From Gemmatimonadaceae bacterium (GTDB lineage: Bacteria; Gemmatimonadota; Gemmatimonadetes; Gemmatimonadales; Gemmatimonadaceae), in contig JADZDM010000017.1 of NCBI GenBank assembly GCA_020851035.1, positions 1 through 64,000 on the forward strand: a stretch of 64,000 nt of DNA. Direction: 5' to 3'. Below, in pieces: positions 50,091 to 59,252 of the stretch. Within the stretch, counting starts at the first letter, position 1, and each line of letters begins with the position of its first letter. The position numbers and the translations under genes are program-made. A model generated the notes under the pieces. The model saw only the letters and a program-made list of their open reading frames with translations, was not told where the DNA came from and did no database searches.

Positions 50091-51689
50091 CTAATGCATG
50101 TCCGCCGGCGACATCGCTGTCCGATTGCGTCCGGTGCGCCAGAGCAGCAGCAGCGGCAGGCCGAGTGTCATCACCGCACCGCTCAGCAGGTAGATCTTCG
50201 AGAACGAGATGACGCTGGCCTGCGCCAGCACCTGCCGCTCCAGCACCTGGTACGCCTGGGCCGCCGCGGTGGTGGCGTCGGATCCGCGGGCCACGAAGGC
50301 GCGCGAGAACCCCGCCAGCCGCTGCGTCACGTCCGGGTCGCCGGCCGACATGTGCGTCACCAGGCTGCTGCGGGCGCTGGCGGTGAAGCGGGAGAGCAGC
50401 GTGGCCATGATCGCGATGCCCAGCGAGCCACCCAGCTGGCGCGTGAGGTTGAACAGCGCCGTGCCCTGGGGCACGCTCATGGGTGAGAGCTCTGCCATGC
50501 TGGCGTTGGTGAGCGGCACGAAGATCAGCCCCATGCCCACACCGCGCAGGATCAGCGGCCAGAACACGTCGTCCGCACCGGCGTCCAGGCTGAGCTGCGA
50601 CAGCCACAGCATGCAGGTGCCGAACATCGCCACGCCGGCCACGATGGTGTAGCGTGCGTCGAGCCTGTTGGCGTTGCGGCCGATGATCGCCATCGTGAAC
50701 GCACTCGCGATCGCGCCCGGGAAGATCACCTTCCCCGTCTGCCACGCCGTGAAGCCGTGGAGCTGCTGGAGGAACACCGGCAGCACGAAGATCGAGCCGT
50801 ACATCGCCAGCCCCAGCATGGCGGCGAACACCACCCCGACGGCGAGCTGCCGGCTGCGCAGCACGCGCAGGTTCACGATCGGTTGCTCGAAGGTCAGCTC
50901 GCGCCAGATGAACGCGGCCATCGAGAGCGCGCTGATCGCGGCGAGGCCGGTCACCAGGCCGCTGTCGAACCAGTCGTTCCGCTCGCCGCGCTCGAGCATG
51001 AACTGCAGCGTGCCGATGCTGGTGGCGAGCAGCACGATGCCGGCAACGTCCACCTTGGTCGCCCGCACGGCGTTCTTCGAGTCGCGCACGAAGGCCCACA
51101 CCAGCGCCGCCGCAAGCAGGCCGAGCGGCACGTTGATGTAGAAGATCCAGGGCCAGTCGAGGTTGTCCACGATGTAGCCGCCCAGCGTGGGGCCGAGCGT
51201 CGGCCCGACCATCACGCCCATGCCGAAGATCGCCTGGCCCTTCCCCACCTCGTCGGGCGGGAACGCCTCGAACAGCGTGGCCTGCGCGGTGCTCAGCAAC
51301 GCGCCGCCGCCCAGCCCCTGGATCACGCGCCAGAACACCAGCGGCCAGAGCCCCGTCGCCGCACCGCAGAAGAAGCTCGCGGCCACGAAGAGCAGGATGC
51401 TGCCCACGAGGTAGTTGCGTCGCCCGAACCAGTTCGAGAGCCAGCTCGACATCGGGATCACGATCACGTTCGCGATGATGTATCCCGTGCTCACCCACGC
51501 GATCTCGTCCAGCGTCGCGCCGAGGTTCCCCATCATGTGCGGCACGGCCACGTTCACGATCGACGTGTCCACCAGCTCCAGCACCGCCGCCAGCGTCACG
51601 GCGGCGGCGATCCAGTAGCGGTTGGCGTACGGGTCTTCGGCCACGCCCGCGCGGGAACGCGCGGGCACCGGCTGCACGGTGGTCGCCAT
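50091..51689 (-). CDS. emrB: DHA2-family major facilitator drug efflux protein (EmrB-like)
   Basis: 532 residues with about 14 membrane helices. MFS landmarks include LELVDTSIVNVAVPHMMGNL in helix 1, the NWFGRRNYLV loop (motif A), RVIQGLGGGALLS (motif B) and VGPTLGPTLGGYI (motif C of antiporters). It exports hydrophobic compounds by proton antiport, working with the membrane-fusion and TolC proteins encoded just upstream. Last gene of the tetR-tolC-emrA-emrB operon. Confidence 0.93.
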   Translation of the reverse strand: MATTVQPVPARSRAGVAEDPYANRYWIAAAVTLAAVLELVDTSIVNVAVPHMMGNLGATLDEIAWVSTGYIIANVIVIPMSSWLSNWFGRRNYLVGSILLFVAASFFCGAATGLWPLVFWRVIQGLGGGALLSTAQATLFEAFPPDEVGKGQAIFGMGVMVGPTLGPTLGGYIVDNLDWPWIFYINVPLGLLAAALVWAFVRDSKNAVRATKVDVAGIVLLATSIGTLQFMLERGERNDWFDSGLVTGLAAISALSMAAFIWRELTFEQPIVNLRVLRSRQLAVGVVFAAMLGLAMYGSIFVLPVFLQQLHGFTAWQTGKVIFPGAIASAFTMAIIGRNANRLDARYTIVAGVAMFGTCMLWLSQLSLDAGADDVFWPLILRGVGMGLIFVPLTNASMAELSPMSVPQGTALFNLTRQLGGSLGIAIMATLLSRFTASARSSLVTHMSAGDPDVTQRLAGFSRAFVARGSDATTAAAQAYQVLERQVLAQASVISFSKIYLLSGAVMTLGLPLLLLWRTGRNRTAMSPADMH

Positions 51690-51732
51690 GCTCAGCGGGT
51701 CAGGCCGGGCAGCGTCGGCGGGTCGGCGGGCG

Positions 51733-52863
51733 TCACCTGGTGTTCACGTGTGCCACCACGCTGAGCCCGATGCGCAGCGGATGCGTGGTGTCCAGCCCCT
51801 TCGTGATGCGGATCCGCACCGGCACCCGCTGCACGACCTTGGTGAAGTTGCCGCTGGCGTTGTCGGGCGGGAGCAGCGTGAAGCGGGCCCCGGTGGCGGC
51901 GCTGATGCTCTCCACCACCCCCTCGATCACGGCCCCGTCGTAGGCGTCCACCTCGAGCTGCACGGTCTGGCCCACACGCAGCGTCTCGAGCTGCGTCTCC
52001 TTGAAGTTCGCGGTCACGTACAGCCCCGTGTCCGACGCGATGTTCATCAGCATCTGGCCGGGCTGCACGAGCTGGCCCACCTCCACCAGCTTCTTGCTGA
52101 TGGTGCCCGACGCCGGTGCGGTGATGGTGGCGAACGAGAGCTGCAGCGCCGCGTTGTCGCGCGCCGCCGTCGCCGCCGCCAGTCGGGCCTCGGCCAGCCG
52201 CACGCCCGCCTGCATCCCCGCCACGTTGGCGCCGGCGGCAGTCTCCTGCCGCTGCACCGCCACCAGCTGCGCCCGCATCGCGGCCGCCTGCGCCTTCGCG
52301 CCATCGAGCTGCTGCTGGCTGACGATGTTCTTCGCAGCCAGGTCGGTGAAGCGCGCCAGGTCGGCCTCGGCCTTCACCACCTGCGCCCGCGCCGCCTCGA
52401 TGTTCGCGGCCTGCACCGCCGTCTGCGCCGAGGCGGTGGCCACCATCGCCTGCGCCTGACCGGGCGTGCCACGCCCGCCACTGGTGGCCCGCGCCGCCGC
52501 CAGGTCAGCCTCGGCCTGCGCCAGGCGCACCTTGTACTCGCGGTCGTCGATCGTCACCAGCGGCGCATCATGCACCACGCGGTCGTTCTCGGCCACCCGC
52601 ACCGCCGTCACGAACCCACCGACCTTCGCCAGCACCGGCAGCACGTGACCGTCGATCATGGCGTTGTCGGTGCTCTCGTGCGCACGGGCGTACGACAGCG
52701 TGCGGAAGCCCCACACGCCGCCCGCCAGCACCAGGGCGCCGAGGATGAACGGCAACGGGCTGCGCTTCGCCTGCACCGGGGCACCACGCGGCGCCGGTGC
52801 CGGCGTGACGGGAACGTCGGCGGCACCACGGCCGGCAGGATCGGGACGCACCTGGGTAGTCAT
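51733..52863 (-). CDS. emrA: EmrA/HlyD-type membrane fusion protein
   Basis: 376 residues. One N-terminal membrane helix (PFILGALVLAGGVWGF), a lipoyl half (IDGHVLPVLAKVGGFVTAVRV), a long Ala-rich helical hairpin (about 105-215), the second lipoyl half (APASGTISKKLVEVGQLVQPGQMLM) and a beta-barrel (LYVTANFKETQLETLRVGQTVQLEVDAY). It bridges EmrB and TolC across the periplasm. GGAAGG precedes the start; 17 bp after tolC. Confidence 0.93.
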   Translation of the reverse strand: MTTQVRPDPAGRGAADVPVTPAPAPRGAPVQAKRSPLPFILGALVLAGGVWGFRTLSYARAHESTDNAMIDGHVLPVLAKVGGFVTAVRVAENDRVVHDAPLVTIDDREYKVRLAQAEADLAAARATSGGRGTPGQAQAMVATASAQTAVQAANIEAARAQVVKAEADLARFTDLAAKNIVSQQQLDGAKAQAAAMRAQLVAVQRQETAAGANVAGMQAGVRLAEARLAAATAARDNAALQLSFATITAPASGTISKKLVEVGQLVQPGQMLMNIASDTGLYVTANFKETQLETLRVGQTVQLEVDAYDGAVIEGVVESISAATGARFTLLPPDNASGNFTKVVQRVPVRIRITKGLDTTHPLRIGLSVVAHVNTR

Positions 52864-52880
52864 GACGACAATCCTTCCGC

Positions 52881-54254
52881 TCAGCGGAGTGACGAGATGG
52901 AGCCCTGCGAGCGGGCGATCGAGATGCGCGCGAGCTGGCGGGATGCCAGCGCGTCCACCAGTTGCGTGCGGGCACCGCTCAACCCGAGCAGCGCCGAGGT
53001 GACATCGAGGTTGCCGGAGACGCCGGCGGTGAAGCGGTCGCGCGCCTGCGAGAGTTCCTGCTCCGAGAGGCGCACCCGCTCGCGGGCGGCATCCACCGCC
53101 TCGCGCGCCGACTGTGCATCCAGCAGCGCACTCCGCACGTCCACGCTCACCTGCGCGAGCAGGTCGCTGCGCCGTGCCTCCAGCTCCTGCTGCACGTACG
53201 ACTGCTCACTCTCGCGCGCCTCGCGGCGTCCCCCCTCGAACACCGGCACCGAGACCCGCAGCGCCCAGGTCCAGGTATTGAGCATGTTGGTGCCGACGTT
53301 CTTGCCGATGAAGCCGTCGTCCGCCACCGCATTCACCGTCGGCAGGCGCTCGGCGCGAATCGCGCGGGACGCCAGGCGCGCCGTGGCGAGCTGCTGGTTC
53401 ACCACCTGCAGCTCGGGACGCTGGCGCTCGGCAGTGGCGAGAGCCACGCCTTCCTGCGGGATCTCGAGCTCACCCGCATCGAGCGCGTCGGCGATCCGGA
53501 TCGGCTGGTTCAGGTCCACGCTGATCGCGCGACGCAGCTCGAGTTGCGCCTTGTCGCGCTCCACCCGCGCCCCGATGAGCTGTGACCGGATCGACACCAG
53601 CTGCGACTCGGCGCGGGTCACGTCCAGCGCGACGCCGGTGCCGGCCCGCAGCGTTTCGCGGGCGATGCGCAGCAGGTCGGCGGCGAGCGTCGAATCCGCG
53701 GCACGCGCCTCGAGCACGGCATCGGCGCGCTGCACGCGCACATACGCGATGGCCGCCTGGGTGGCCGCGGTGGCGCCGGCCTGCGACGTCTCCGTGCGCG
53801 CGGTGCTGCCCTGCTGGCGCGCCAGCCGCAACCGTGCCAGCGCGGCACCATCGAAGATCGTCTGCTGCACCCGCGCGCGGACGTCGCTGGTGGGCACCGG
53901 GCCAAGCACCTCACCATCCGGGTCGAAGAACGGCGCCGATCCCGGTGCGGCCGGGAAGCTGATGCCGAGCGTGGCCGTGTTGAAGGTGCGGCTGTTCGCC
54001 TCGGTGATGCCGGAGAGTTGTGGCAGCAGGTCGGCGCGGCGCTGGTTCACCCGTGCCTCGACCTGCGACGCACGCGCCGTGGCGCCGATGACCGCGGCAC
54101 CCTGGAGGCGTGCGCGCGCTGCGGCGTCGGCGAGGGTCAGCGAGAGCACCGGCGTCGCCGGACCCTGCGCGTGGAGTGCGGCGGTGGACAGCGACAGGGC
54201 GAGTGCCAGCGCGAGCTGCGCGCGCGCGCGGAGGCGGACGTGTGGATGTGTCAT
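52881..54254 (-). CDS. tolC: TolC-family outer-membrane efflux protein
   Basis: 457 residues with a signal peptide (ALALALSLSTAALHAQ). Two homologous helical/strand halves are recognisable from repeated long Ala/Arg/Gln helices and from LSLTLADAAARARLQG at the start and LRRAISVDLNQPIRIAD in the middle, the usual OEP pattern. It forms the trimeric exit duct of the pump. Its start directly follows the tetR stop, so the two are co-translated. Confidence 0.92.
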   Translation of the reverse strand: MTHPHVRLRARAQLALALALSLSTAALHAQGPATPVLSLTLADAAARARLQGAAVIGATARASQVEARVNQRRADLLPQLSGITEANSRTFNTATLGISFPAAPGSAPFFDPDGEVLGPVPTSDVRARVQQTIFDGAALARLRLARQQGSTARTETSQAGATAATQAAIAYVRVQRADAVLEARAADSTLAADLLRIARETLRAGTGVALDVTRAESQLVSIRSQLIGARVERDKAQLELRRAISVDLNQPIRIADALDAGELEIPQEGVALATAERQRPELQVVNQQLATARLASRAIRAERLPTVNAVADDGFIGKNVGTNMLNTWTWALRVSVPVFEGGRREARESEQSYVQQELEARRSDLLAQVSVDVRSALLDAQSAREAVDAARERVRLSEQELSQARDRFTAGVSGNLDVTSALLGLSGARTQLVDALASRQLARISIARSQGSISSLR

Positions 54255-54929
54255 CTACGCGGAAGGGAGCGGCGACGGCCTGAGGGCGGCGCGGACGAAG
54301 CTGAGCAGCCGGTCGAACACGGCGTCGGCGTCGTGCAGGGCACCAGCGGTGCAGAGTGTCGGGTTGGCGCGCATGAGGGCGTGCTGCACCATGAGGGCGT
54401 GGAGCATGCGCGAGGCAGCGGGGGCCTGCGCGGCGTCGAACACTCCGTCGGCCACGCAGGCGTCGATGGTGGATTGCATCAGCCGCTGCCAGCGCAACGC
54501 GACGCGCTCGGCGAAGAACTGGCTGAGTTCGGGGAGTCGCGGGAGGACGCTGGACACGAGCCGGTAGAGCACCGGGAACTTCGGCTCGTTGACGTACGCC
54601 CAGAACGTGCGGGCGACGCGCTCGAAGTCGGCGAGGGGCACCGGGTCGTGCGGCTCGCGCTCGAGGGCATCGAGGCGCTCGACGATGGTCCGTTGGATCA
54701 TCTCGCGGAAGAGCGCTTCCTTGTTGGGGAAGTAGAGGTAGATGGTGCCCTTGGCGACGCCGGCGAGGCGGGCGACGTCCTCGAGGCGCGTGTCCTCGAG
54801 TCCGTGGGCGGCGAAGGCGGTGAAGGCGGCGTCGATGATCTGCGCCTCGCGTTCCTCGGCAGGTCGCCTGGTCCGCGCCTCGTGCCGTGGCGGTGCGTGC
54901 TCTTCAGTAGTGACTGACTCGTCAGTCAT
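54255..54929 (-). CDS. TetR-family repressor of the efflux operon
   Basis: 224 residues from the ATG at 54929 (GGAG 7 bases upstream). The N-terminal helix-turn-helix reads DAAFTAFAAHGLEDTRLEDVARLAGVAKGTIYLYFPNKEALF, typical of AcrR/TetR. The ligand-binding part is helical and variable. Position at the head of tolC-emrA-emrB and palindromes in the promoter and at the start codon indicate autoregulation relieved by a pump substrate. Confidence 0.92.
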   Translation of the reverse strand: MTDESVTTEEHAPPRHEARTRRPAEEREAQIIDAAFTAFAAHGLEDTRLEDVARLAGVAKGTIYLYFPNKEALFREMIQRTIVERLDALEREPHDPVPLADFERVARTFWAYVNEPKFPVLYRLVSSVLPRLPELSQFFAERVALRWQRLMQSTIDACVADGVFDAAQAPAASRMLHALMVQHALMRANPTLCTAGALHDADAVFDRLLSFVRAALRPSPLPSA

Positions 54930-54971
54930 CGCGAACTCCAAAGAAAGGCCCGCGGTGTCCGGGCGTCTCTC

Positions 54972-55000
54972 ACGATACTGACTGGTCAGTCATTAATCAA
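54972..55000 (-). promoter_or_regulatory. Efflux operon promoter with TetR operator in the spacer
   Basis: On the minus strand TTGATT (54995-55000) and TATCGT (54972-54977) are 17 bases apart. The spacer contains TGACTGACCAGTCA, overlapping inverted repeats with TGACTG/CAGTCA arms. A second palindrome, TGACTGA/TCAGTCA with a 4-base gap (54911-54928), covers the first codons of the repressor gene. Confidence 0.75.
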
Positions 55001-55027
55001 GCCACGATCGCCCGCCCTCTGCTCAAC

Positions 55028-55057
55028 GGCCCGTCACCCGAACCCTGGTGACGGGCC
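55028..55057 (-). terminator. Hairpin terminator of the NTF2-like gene
   Basis: Perfect 11-bp stem GGCCCGTCACC/GGTGACGGGCC with an 8-base loop, about 40 bases after the stop of the gene at 55098 and before the efflux promoter. No long T-tract, but well placed to insulate the efflux operon. Confidence 0.65.
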
Positions 55058-55097
55058 GCCGCCCACTGCCCCGGCCCGCGCCCGGCCCTCCTCCGAC

Positions 55098-55580
55098 TCA
55101 GGGCGTGCAGCCCGTGGTCCGCCGCGTGTCCGTCAGCGCGATGATCTTCCACGTCTCGCCCACCTTCGCCACGTGGAACACGTCCACCCCGCAGTGGATG
55201 AAGCGTGGGCCCACGTACAGCGAATAGTCCACCCACACCGACGCCAGCGTTCCGTCGATCAGGACGCGGGGATTGAAGATCCGCTCGTCGATGGGCTGCG
55301 GACGCGGCGTCCCGACCATCCGCACGAAGGCATCCACCGGCGTCGCCGACACCCGCCCCTTTCCATCAGGCCCGGTGTCCGACGTCAGCAGTGCCACCAT
55401 CTGCGGATGGAACACGGCCCGGACCCGCGCACTGTCGCCGGCCCGCATGGCATCGAACAGCTCACGCACCACGGCGCGCTGCGCCACGGTCTCCGACTCA
55501 CTCGCCTGTGCACCGGCCGCACCGGCGGCCATCATGCCGGCGAGCGCCAGCACCACGGTGCGCGTCCGCAACCGGCTCAT
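55098..55580 (-). CDS. Exported NTF2-like (SnoaL/lumazine-binding-type) protein
   Basis: 160 residues with a signal peptide (VLALAGMMAAGAAGAQA). The mature part has the NTF2-like order: helices with VVRELFDAMRAGDSARVRAVFHPQM, then strands VDAFVRMVG, ASVWVDYSLYVGP, GVDVFHVAKVGETWKIIAL. Such small cone-shaped domains often bind or dimerise. No catalytic residues stand out. Coupled to the preceding gene by a 4-bp overlap. Confidence 0.82.
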   Translation of the reverse strand: MSRLRTRTVVLALAGMMAAGAAGAQASESETVAQRAVVRELFDAMRAGDSARVRAVFHPQMVALLTSDTGPDGKGRVSATPVDAFVRMVGTPRPQPIDERIFNPRVLIDGTLASVWVDYSLYVGPRFIHCGVDVFHVAKVGETWKIIALTDTRRTTGCTP

Positions 55581-56308
55581 CGCGCGGCACCACCGTTCGC
55601 CGCATACGTGCCCTTCAGCTTCGACGACTCACCTCCGACGGTGATCGTGCCCTCCAGCACCGTGCCGTTCACGGTCAGCTCGATGCGGAACGGCCCGGCC
55701 GGCGTGTCACCGGTCATCGTGACCTGGTTGCCGGCCTGTGTCACGCTGCCCACTGCCACGTCGCCACTCTCGGGGTTCCCGCAGGTGCCGCCATACGTGC
55801 CCGAGGCGCTGCGGGTGATGAGACACTTCACGTCGAACTGTGCCGCGCCGAGCAACGGCCCCGTGGTGACGAAGTCGTAGGTGCCGGCCGCCGTCGCGAG
55901 CGCAGCACCTGCAGGTGCACCTTCCGCCGCGAACGTCCCCGCCAGCGGCATCTCCATGCCCTGATAGGCCAGCGTGCCAGCCACGCGATCGGCGCCGGTG
56001 AACTTCAGCTTCACGCTCACCCCGCCATCCGGCGTGTCGGCGAGGATCGTCATGCCGCTGTCGGACTGGGTGACCGTGGTGATCGGGATCACGGGAAAGC
56101 CGTCGGCCGCGACGGTGCCGCCCAGCGCCTCACCGGTGCGCTTGACCACGATGACCGTCTTCACAGCACCCTGCGGACTCTCGATGCTGGTGGTGTAGGT
56201 GCCGGTGACGGGACGGCCCTGCGACGCGAGGCTGCCGGCGACGAGCGCCACCAGCGCGACGGCGCGACCGGTGAGGGAGAGCGCGAGGCGAATGGCGGAT
56301 GAGCGCAT
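55577..56308 (-). CDS. Exported all-beta protein with internal duplication
   Basis: 243 residues with a signal peptide (LVALVAGSLASQ). Two related halves: one with VTGTYTTSIESPQGAVKTVIVVKRTGEALGGTVAAD, the second with GTYDFVTTGPLLGAAQFDVKC, MTGDTPAGPFRIELTVNGTVLEGTITVGG. Each looks like a small up-and-down beta barrel, lipocalin-like in feel. Function unknown. Operon with the NTF2-like gene. Confidence 0.72.
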   Translation of the reverse strand: MRSSAIRLALSLTGRAVALVALVAGSLASQGRPVTGTYTTSIESPQGAVKTVIVVKRTGEALGGTVAADGFPVIPITTVTQSDSGMTILADTPDGGVSVKLKFTGADRVAGTLAYQGMEMPLAGTFAAEGAPAGAALATAAGTYDFVTTGPLLGAAQFDVKCLITRSASGTYGGTCGNPESGDVAVGSVTQAGNQVTMTGDTPAGPFRIELTVNGTVLEGTITVGGESSKLKGTYAANGGAAR

Positions 56309-56540
56309 GGGGGTGGGTGCGGGGGGGAACGGGTCGTGCAGCGACAGGGCTCACTACGGCACGACGGATGATCCGGATTCGGCGCCCTAAATCATGGCCC
56401 GGCACCGGGCCGGCACAAGCGCGGAACGCGGACCGGCGATGCGGAATCCGGACCGCACCGTGACCGAGCCGGAACGCGCCAGTCACGCGCCGCTGACGCG
56501 TGCCCCGGAGCTTCGGGAGTCACCCTGCCCGAGGGCCACG

Positions 56541-57446
56541 ATGCCGTACCACGCCATGACCGCCGCACCATCCGCACCCGCCCGCCGCGTGGTGCTCCTC
56601 GTCCTCGACGGCCTGCGAGCCGATCTCGTCGGCGACCCCCGTTTCCCGCACCTGGCCTCGCTGGCCCGCGCCGGTGCCTGCACCACCGACGCCACCACCG
56701 TGCTGCCCAGCGTGACCGCCGTTGCCATGACGTCCCTGCTCTCCGGGCTCGCGACCGCCGACCACGGCGTGACCAGCGATCGCTTCCGGGTGCCCGTCAC
56801 CCGCGTCCCGCTGCAGACCCTGCCGATGCTGGTGCGCGCCTCGGGCCGTCCCGCCACGGGCATCGTGCGGCAGGTCCCGTGGCTCATCCGCCCCCTCGCA
56901 CGCCGCATCGTGGACGCACTCGGCCTCGATGACACGCGGTTCGCCAGCGCCAACGCGCACTCGCTGCTCTCGGCCGCGCTCCCGGCCCTGCGCGGCCAGC
57001 GCGACGGGCTGATCGTGATGCACTGGCCCGACTGCGACGCCATCGGCCACCGCACGGGGTGGATGTCACCCGCCTATCTCGCCGCCGTCGCGCGCATGGA
57101 CATCGCACTTGGCACGCTCCGCCACGAACTGGCGCCCGCCATGCACGACACGCTGCTGATCACACTCGCCGACCACGGCGGCGGCGGCCGCGTACCGACG
57201 CACCACGACAGTCCGCACCCGCTCGACTGTACCATCCCGATCCTCATGGCCGGCGCGGGCGTCCACTCACAGGCGCTGCCGGCCGGCCTGTCGCTGCTCG
57301 ACGTGCCGGCCACGGTGCTGTGGGCACTCGGCCTGCCGGTGCCGTCGACCTACGCGGGCACGCCGATCCATGCCGCGTTCGAGGCACCAGCGTTCACGAC
57401 GCCTGGCGCCGTCGCGGGCACGCACCTCGCGGCCTCCGCCGCATGA
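56541..57446 (+). CDS. Alkaline phosphatase superfamily (nucleotide pyrophosphatase-type) protein
   Basis: 301 residues from the ATG at 56541 (GAGGG 5 bases upstream; the open frame to 56394 is unlikely). Metal-site motifs: LLVLDGLRADLV, TTVLPSVTAVAMTSLLSGLATADHGV (Thr nucleophile region), HWPDCDAIGHRTGW and LADHGGGGR. This is the type I phosphodiesterase fold. No signal peptide, so probably cytosolic. Overlaps the next gene by 4 bp (ATGA), linking it to glycolipid or phospholipid metabolism by context. Confidence 0.85.
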   Translation: MPYHAMTAAPSAPARRVVLLVLDGLRADLVGDPRFPHLASLARAGACTTDATTVLPSVTAVAMTSLLSGLATADHGVTSDRFRVPVTRVPLQTLPMLVRASGRPATGIVRQVPWLIRPLARRIVDALGLDDTRFASANAHSLLSAALPALRGQRDGLIVMHWPDCDAIGHRTGWMSPAYLAAVARMDIALGTLRHELAPAMHDTLLITLADHGGGGRVPTHHDSPHPLDCTIPILMAGAGVHSQALPAGLSLLDVPATVLWALGLPVPSTYAGTPIHAAFEAPAFTTPGAVAGTHLAASAA

Positions 57447-58627
57447 CCAACGTCCTGATCGCGTACGCCGACACCGGCGGTGGCCATCGTGCCGCCGCCA
57501 GCGCGCTGCGGGCCGCGCTGCTGGAGCACGGCCACACGACGACGGTCACGCTCGTCGATCCGCTCGCCGTCGAATCCCGTTCCGCGCCGGGCCGCATCGC
57601 CAGCCTCTACCCGCACGTCGTGCAGCGGGCACCGTGGCTCTGGCACGCCGGGTTCGAGGCCACGAACTCGCCACGTCGCATGGCACTCGCGCACCGGCTC
57701 GCGCGGCCGTTCACGCGACACGCCTTCCAGGCGCTCGCCGCACGCCACGCCCCCGACGCGATCGTGAGCACGCACCCGCTGCTCACCACCCCGCTGCGGC
57801 GCGCCTTTCCGCAGGTGCCGATCGTGGTGGTGGTCACCGACCTCGTCTCGGGGCATGCCTCCTGGTACGACCAGGCTGCGGACCACCTCATCGTGCCGAC
57901 GGCACACGCCCACGCGGCCGCCGTGCGATGCGGCATCCCGTCCGCCGCGCTGAGCCACCTCGGCGTGCCGGTGTCACGGGCGTTCGCGGCGGTGCCGGGT
58001 GAGCGCGCGGCGCTGCAGCGCAGCCTTGGCTGGGCCACCGACCGCGCCACCGTGCTGCTCGCCGGCGGCGCCGAAGGCGTGGGCACCCTCGAGGCACTCG
58101 CCGTGGCCATCGACCGTGCACAGCTGCCCTGCGACATCGCCGTGGTCACGGGTCGCAACACTGCACTCGCCGACCGGCTCGCCCGCCGGTCGTGGCAGGG
58201 CGTGGTGCACATCTACGGCTTCGTGGCGAACTTCGCCGACATGATGCGCGCCGCCGCGATGCTGGTCACGAAGGCCGGTCCGGGCACGATCAGCGAGGCC
58301 TGCGCCAGCGGCTGCCCGCTGATCCTGTCCGGCGCGATCCCGGGCCAGGAGACCGGCAACGTGGACTACGTGGTGGCGGGCCACGCGGGCATCTGGGCGC
58401 CGTCACCGCTCGCCGTGACGGCTGCCATGCATGCCTGGCTGGTGGGGCGCGATGCCCCCACCGCGCTGCGCATCGCCTCGATGGCGGCACTCCGGCTGGC
58501 CCGTCCGAACGCCGCCAGCGATGCGGCCGCGGTGATACGGCAGGTCGCCGAGGCGGCGCGGCACGACAGGGCTCCTGACACGCAGGCGGTGCACGACGAT
58601 CCACGGCGTCGCACCGCCGCCGCCTGA
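57443..58627 (+). CDS. MGDG synthase/UgtP-type lipid glycosyltransferase (GT28)
   Basis: 394 residues from the ATG at 57443. The N-terminal domain begins VLIAYADTGGGHRAAASAL, the diacylglycerol-binding start of MGDG synthases, and continues with STHPLLTTPLRR and VVVVTDLVSGHASWYDQAADHLIVPT. The C-terminal UDP-sugar domain has LLAGGAEGVG, HIYGFVANFADMMRAAAMLVTKAGPGTISEACASGCPLIL and GAIPGQETGN. It should add a hexose to diacylglycerol at the membrane. Acceptor and sugar are not certain. Coupled to the phosphodiesterase gene. Confidence 0.9.
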   Translation: MTNVLIAYADTGGGHRAAASALRAALLEHGHTTTVTLVDPLAVESRSAPGRIASLYPHVVQRAPWLWHAGFEATNSPRRMALAHRLARPFTRHAFQALAARHAPDAIVSTHPLLTTPLRRAFPQVPIVVVVTDLVSGHASWYDQAADHLIVPTAHAHAAAVRCGIPSAALSHLGVPVSRAFAAVPGERAALQRSLGWATDRATVLLAGGAEGVGTLEALAVAIDRAQLPCDIAVVTGRNTALADRLARRSWQGVVHIYGFVANFADMMRAAAMLVTKAGPGTISEACASGCPLILSGAIPGQETGNVDYVVAGHAGIWAPSPLAVTAAMHAWLVGRDAPTALRIASMAALRLARPNAASDAAAVIRQVAEAARHDRAPDTQAVHDDPRRRTAAA

Positions 58628-58628
58628 C

Positions 58629-59252
58629 TCAGCGCGGCGCCATCGCCCCGCAGGAGGCATCCACCGGATCGGCGGCACCGTACGTCGTGCGCGTGGCGAC
58701 GACGCCGCCGCGCGCGTCGCCGCGCACCGTGAAGAGCTGGCTGTACTGGCTGTCGCAGAGCGCCGCCGATGGCGCACCGCCCAGCGCCTGCACGATGTCG
58801 GTGACCGTGTTGCTGTGGCCCACCACCAGCACCCCGGTGTGACCGGACAGCCGCGACAGCGCGCGCACGGTGTCGGCCACGGCCTTCACGTGCGCCGCCA
58901 CCCCCGCGCTCCCGATCGGCACCACGTGCACCGGCACACCGGTGCGTGCGAGGAACGCCGATGCCGTGAGCCGCGTGCGCTGCAGGTGGCTTACCACCAC
59001 ATCGGTGATCGGCAATGACCGCACCGCGCCATCCAGCGCCGCCGCACGTGCCATCCCCGCCTCGCTCAGCACGGGATCGTTCGCCGGCAGCGGCGCCTTC
59101 TCGGCGTGCCGCACCACCACCACCAGCATCGGCGATACGGCCGGCGCCGCACTCGCCGCCACGGCACCCGCCGCCGGTACGTGGGCACACGCCGGCACGA
59201 CCACCATCGTCAACAGGAGCATCGCCGCGAGCGGCAGCCGCCGGAACGTCAT
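58629..59252 (-). CDS. Histidine phosphatase-superfamily lipoprotein
   Basis: 207 residues from the ATG at 59252. Lipobox VVPAC (Cys22). The phosphatase core starts VVVVRHAEKAP with the nucleophile His, then LSEAGMARAAALDGAV, VVVSHLQRTRLTASAF and VLVVGHSNTVTDIV with the second His. Substrate unknown; periplasmic by prediction. The gene is last in a minus-strand run coupled by overlaps and converges with the glycosyltransferase gene one base away. Confidence 0.88.
   Translation of the reverse strand: MTFRRLPLAAMLLLTMVVVPACAHVPAAGAVAASAAPAVSPMLVVVVRHAEKAPLPANDPVLSEAGMARAAALDGAVRSLPITDVVVSHLQRTRLTASAFLARTGVPVHVVPIGSAGVAAHVKAVADTVRALSRLSGHTGVLVVGHSNTVTDIVQALGGAPSAALCDSQYSQLFTVRGDARGGVVATRTTYGAADPVDASCGAMAPR

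Noticed and set aside
51622-54567. 981-codon plus-strand frame over the efflux operon
   Set aside because: Antisense to emrA and tolC, low-complexity Arg/Ser/Ala composition, no recognisable motif.
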